The notes beneath the pieces were generated by a model. The model had not been told where the DNA came from, did no database searches, and saw only the letters and a list, made by a program, of their open reading frames with translations. Shown piece by piece: positions 61,542-64,000 of a stretch of 64,000 bases of DNA. A program made the position numbers and the translations under genes. The DNA comes from Arenimonas metalli CF5-1. Lineage in GTDB: Bacteria > Pseudomonadota > Gammaproteobacteria > Xanthomonadales > Xanthomonadaceae. The DNA lies in assembly GCF_000747155.1 (NCBI RefSeq), contig NZ_AVCK01000012.1, positions 372,001 through 436,000 of the forward strand. Direction: 5' to 3'. The first letter of the stretch is position 1. The number at the start of each line of letters is the position of its first letter.

Positions 61542-62030
61542 ATGGACACCCAGACCGCGTACTACCTCGTCGCCGGAGCGCTGATCCTGATCGGGCTGCT
61601 GGGCACCGTGCTGCCGGTGCTGCCGGGGCTGCCGGTGATGTTCGCCGGCATGCTGCTCGCGGCCTGGACCGACGACTTCCAGCGCATCGGCGGGGTGACC
61701 CTCGTCGTGCTGGGCGTGCTGGTGGTGCTGTCGATCGCCGTGGACCTGCTGTCCAGCGTGGTCGGCGCCAAGCGGGTGGGCGCCTCGAACAAGGCGCTCT
61801 GGGGCGCGGGCCTGGGCGGACTGGTCGGCATCTTCTTCGGCCTGCCGGGCCTGGTCGCCGGGCCCTTCCTGGGCGCGGCGATGGGCGAGATGTCGAACGG
61901 CAAGGAATGGCGCGATGCCTCCCGCGTCGGCTTCGGCACCTGGGTCGGCCTGGCGCTGGGCGCCGCCCTGAAGGTGGCGCTCGCGTTCACGATGCTCGGC
62001 GTATTCGGCCTCGCGCTCTGGCTCGACTGA
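61542..62030 (+). CDS. DUF456 membrane protein
   Basis: A 162-residue protein with four to five helices. The DUF456 signature is seen in LIGLLGTVLPVLPGLPVMF, VLSIAVDLLSSVVGAKRVGASN, IFFGLPGLVAGPFLGAAMGE and the last helix. The function is unknown. The ATG lies 41 bases after the third inverted-repeat element, so its leader and perhaps its promoter are near or within it. Confidence 0.85.
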   Translation: MDTQTAYYLVAGALILIGLLGTVLPVLPGLPVMFAGMLLAAWTDDFQRIGGVTLVVLGVLVVLSIAVDLLSSVVGAKRVGASNKALWGAGLGGLVGIFFGLPGLVAGPFLGAAMGEMSNGKEWRDASRVGFGTWVGLALGAALKVALAFTMLGVFGLALWLD

Positions 62031-62034
62031 CCGG

Positions 62035-64000
62035 CTAGCCCTGCAGCTCGCGCAGCGTCACCGACGGCGGCGTGTTGACCACGCCACGGGTGGCGAACAG
62101 GCCGGCGGCCAGCGCCGCCAGCGTGCCGATGACCGCGCCGGTCGCCGCCAGCCTCGGGTTCGCGGTCCACGGCAGGTCGAAGGCCAGGTCGGCGATGACG
62201 CCGGCCAGCACCGTCGCCGCGATTGCCGCCACCAGGCCCGACAGCAGGCCGATCGCGCTGAACTCCGACACCTGGGCCCAGCGCAGCTGCCGCCGGCTGC
62301 CGCCGAGCACCCGCATCACGCCGCCCTCGAGCAGGCGCTCGTCCTGGCTCGCGCTCACCGCCGCCAGCAGCACCAGCACGCCCGCCGCCAGCGAGAAGTA
62401 GAAGACCGCCTCGACCACGGTCGAGACCTGCTCCACGGTGCCGCGCACCTGGTCGAGCACGGCGTCCACGTCCACGACCGACAGGTTCGGCCAGGCCGCG
62501 ACCAGCTCGGCGGTGAAGCGCGTGCGCTCGGCCGGCACCCTCACCGCGGTGATGTGGCTGCCCGAGAACCCATCGAGCGAGCCTGGCGACGCCACCACGA
62601 AGAAGTTCGGCCGGAAGCTCTCCCAGTCCACCTTGCGCAGGCTGGTGACGCGGCCGCTGAAGCGCGAGCCGGCGATGTCAAAGCTCACCTCGTCGCCCAG
62701 CTTCCAGCCCAGGGTTTCCGCGAACTCCTCTTCCACCGACAGCTCGGGCGAGGCCGGCACACCGGTCCAGAACTGGCCGGCGGTGACTTCGTTGTCGGCG
62801 CGCAGCGCATCGACCTGCGAGAGGTTGAACTCGCGCTCGGCCATGCGCCGGGCGCGGCCCTGCTCCTCGGGGAAGCTGTCGCCGGTCACCGCCTTGCCGT
62901 TCACCTCGAGCAGGCGGGCGCGGATCATCGGGTACAGCACCGGGTCGACCACGCCCTGCGCGGCCAGGAACTCGCGCACGGGCGCCACCTGGTCGGGCTG
63001 CACGTTGACGATGAAACGGTTGGGCGCATCGGCAGGCAGCGCATTGCGCCAACGGTCGAGCAGGTCGGTGCGCACGAACGTGAGCAGCAGCAGCGCCATC
63101 AGCCCCAGGCCCAGGGCCGAGACCTGCGCGATGCTGGCACCGGCGCGCCGGCTGACGTTGGCCAGCCCGTAGCGCCACGGACCGCGCAGGCGCGAGCGCA
63201 TGCGCTTGAGCACCGCGATCAGGGTCCAGGCCAGGCCGGCCAGCACCGCCAGGGTGCCGAGGATGCCGAGCAGCATCGCCGTGCCCACTTCGGCCGAGCC
63301 GGCCTTCCACCACAGCAGCAGCGCCAGCCCGCCGAGGCCGGCCAGCGCGACCAGCACCGCGCTGGGTTCGGTCGGGTCGAGGTCGCGGCGCAGCACGCGC
63401 AGGGCCGGCACGCGGCGCAGCGCCAGCACCGGCGGCACGCCGAAGGCCAGCAGCACGGTCAGGCCGACGCCGAAACCCTCCAGCACCGGCCGCCAGCCGG
63501 CGCCGGGAATCGAAAGCTTGAGTGCCGCCATCAGCCAGTCGGCCACCGCCCACTGCAGGCCGAAGGCCAGCGCCACGCCAAGCGTGCAGCCCATCAGGCC
63601 GAGCAGCAGCAGCTCGCCGGCGTGGATCGCCACCAGCGTGCCCTGGCTGGCGCCCAGGCAGCGCATCACGGCGGAGCCCTGCAGGTGGCGCGCGCTGTGC
63701 CGGCGCGCCGCCATCGCCACGGCCACGGCGGCCAGCACCACCGACACCAGCGCCGCCAGGCCGAGGAAGCGATCGGCGCGATCGAGGGCGCGACGGATTT
63801 CCGGTCGCGCGTCGCCGGCCGTTTCCAGGCGCTGGCCACGACCCAGATTGTCGCGCGCGAAGTTGGTGAATTTCTCGACGGCGCCGGATTCACCTGCCAC
63901 GACCAGGCGGTAGCCGATGCGGCTGCCCTCCTGCACCAGGCCGGTGGCGGGCACGTCGGCGAGGTTGAGGAAGACGCGCGGCGCGGTGTTGAAGTAGTCC
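62035..64000 (-). CDS. FtsX-family ABC transporter permease (YbbP-like, partial)
   Basis: The C-terminal 655 codons of a large permease; the frame is open to the right edge, so the N terminus is outside the window. Two FtsX membrane modules are visible: helices with FLGLAALVSVVLAAVAVAMAAR, CLGASQGTLVAIHAGELLLLG and LLAFGVPPVLALRRVPALRVL, then a periplasmic domain (about 280 residues) and a second module with VLVLLAAVSASQDERLLEGG and VMRVLGGSRRQLRWAQVSEF. This two-module design of about 830 residues matches YbbP, which pairs with an ATPase (YbbA) normally encoded next to it, here presumably off the edge. It is convergent with DUF456. Confidence 0.88.
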   Translation of the reverse strand, partial: DYFNTAPRVFLNLADVPATGLVQEGSRIGYRLVVAGESGAVEKFTNFARDNLGRGQRLETAGDARPEIRRALDRADRFLGLAALVSVVLAAVAVAMAARRHSARHLQGSAVMRCLGASQGTLVAIHAGELLLLGLMGCTLGVALAFGLQWAVADWLMAALKLSIPGAGWRPVLEGFGVGLTVLLAFGVPPVLALRRVPALRVLRRDLDPTEPSAVLVALAGLGGLALLLWWKAGSAEVGTAMLLGILGTLAVLAGLAWTLIAVLKRMRSRLRGPWRYGLANVSRRAGASIAQVSALGLGLMALLLLTFVRTDLLDRWRNALPADAPNRFIVNVQPDQVAPVREFLAAQGVVDPVLYPMIRARLLEVNGKAVTGDSFPEEQGRARRMAEREFNLSQVDALRADNEVTAGQFWTGVPASPELSVEEEFAETLGWKLGDEVSFDIAGSRFSGRVTSLRKVDWESFRPNFFVVASPGSLDGFSGSHITAVRVPAERTRFTAELVAAWPNLSVVDVDAVLDQVRGTVEQVSTVVEAVFYFSLAAGVLVLLAAVSASQDERLLEGGVMRVLGGSRRQLRWAQVSEFSAIGLLSGLVAAIAATVLAGVIADLAFDLPWTANPRLAATGAVIGTLAALAAGLFATRGVVNTPPSVTLRELQG

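Overview
The window reads as chromosome of a very GC-rich Gram-negative gammaproteobacterium, most likely of the Xanthomonadaceae/Lysobacterales. The reasons are an aryl-polyene (xanthomonadin-type) pigment locus carrying an ammonia-lyase gene, lipid A/KDO and Lol genes, the gammaproteobacterial order uvrC-pgsA-tRNA-Gly-tRNA-Cys-tRNA-Leu, class-specific families such as DUF1249 and SdhE/YgfX, and frequent GTG/TTG starts. Family names come from reading the translations; no database search was possible.

Layout. 1-6.5 kb (minus): the promoter-proximal half of an aryl-polyene cluster: ketosynthase-like protein, acyltransferase, two acyl carrier proteins, membrane protein, fused acyl-ligase/dehydratase, glycosyltransferase, LpxL-like acyltransferase and an ammonia-lyase that runs off the left edge. 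6.5-6.8 kb: tRNA-Glu and tRNA-Ala. 7-11.6 kb: divergent ppsR/ppsA (PEP synthase and its regulator) plus an MscS channel. 11.6-18.3 kb: two large convergent beta-propeller/GGDEF sensor proteins, one coupled to orn. 18.3-27.2 kb: tadA, guaBA, a four-gene TRAP transporter with a TatT lipoprotein, folD. 27.3-31.9 kb: small proteins, a GltB-like flavoprotein, and tRNAs Val, Leu, Cys and Gly.

31.9-49.6 kb is one long minus-strand run: sdhCDAB, sdhE, ygfX, lolC, lolD, comEC, exbB, exbD, msbA, lpxK, kdsB, a low-molecular-weight phosphatase, an NHL-repeat protein, uvrC and pgsA. It joins respiration, lipoprotein and LPS export, and repair. A 59-codon SdhAF4-like gene and ygfZ flank sdhC. 50.5-64 kb is mixed: PhnD-like binding protein, FHA-linked cyclase, fused 2-oxoacid dehydrogenase E1, glutaryl-CoA dehydrogenase, glycine-zipper proteins, TatD, TcdA, a c-type cytochrome, hydrolase, fasciclin, DUF456 and a FtsX-type permease cut by the right edge.

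Two intergenic repeat families stand out. Three 64-68 bp near-perfect hairpins (REP/BIME type) each lie just after a plus-strand stop codon in a convergent gap. Three 160-185 bp inverted repeats have arms built from 10-bp units around GGAT, with unrelated centres. One abuts the tadA start codon and one splits the conserved Cys/Leu tRNA pair. No CRISPR array, prophage, transposase or replication origin was seen. The long open frames on the opposite strand of most genes are compositional shadows.
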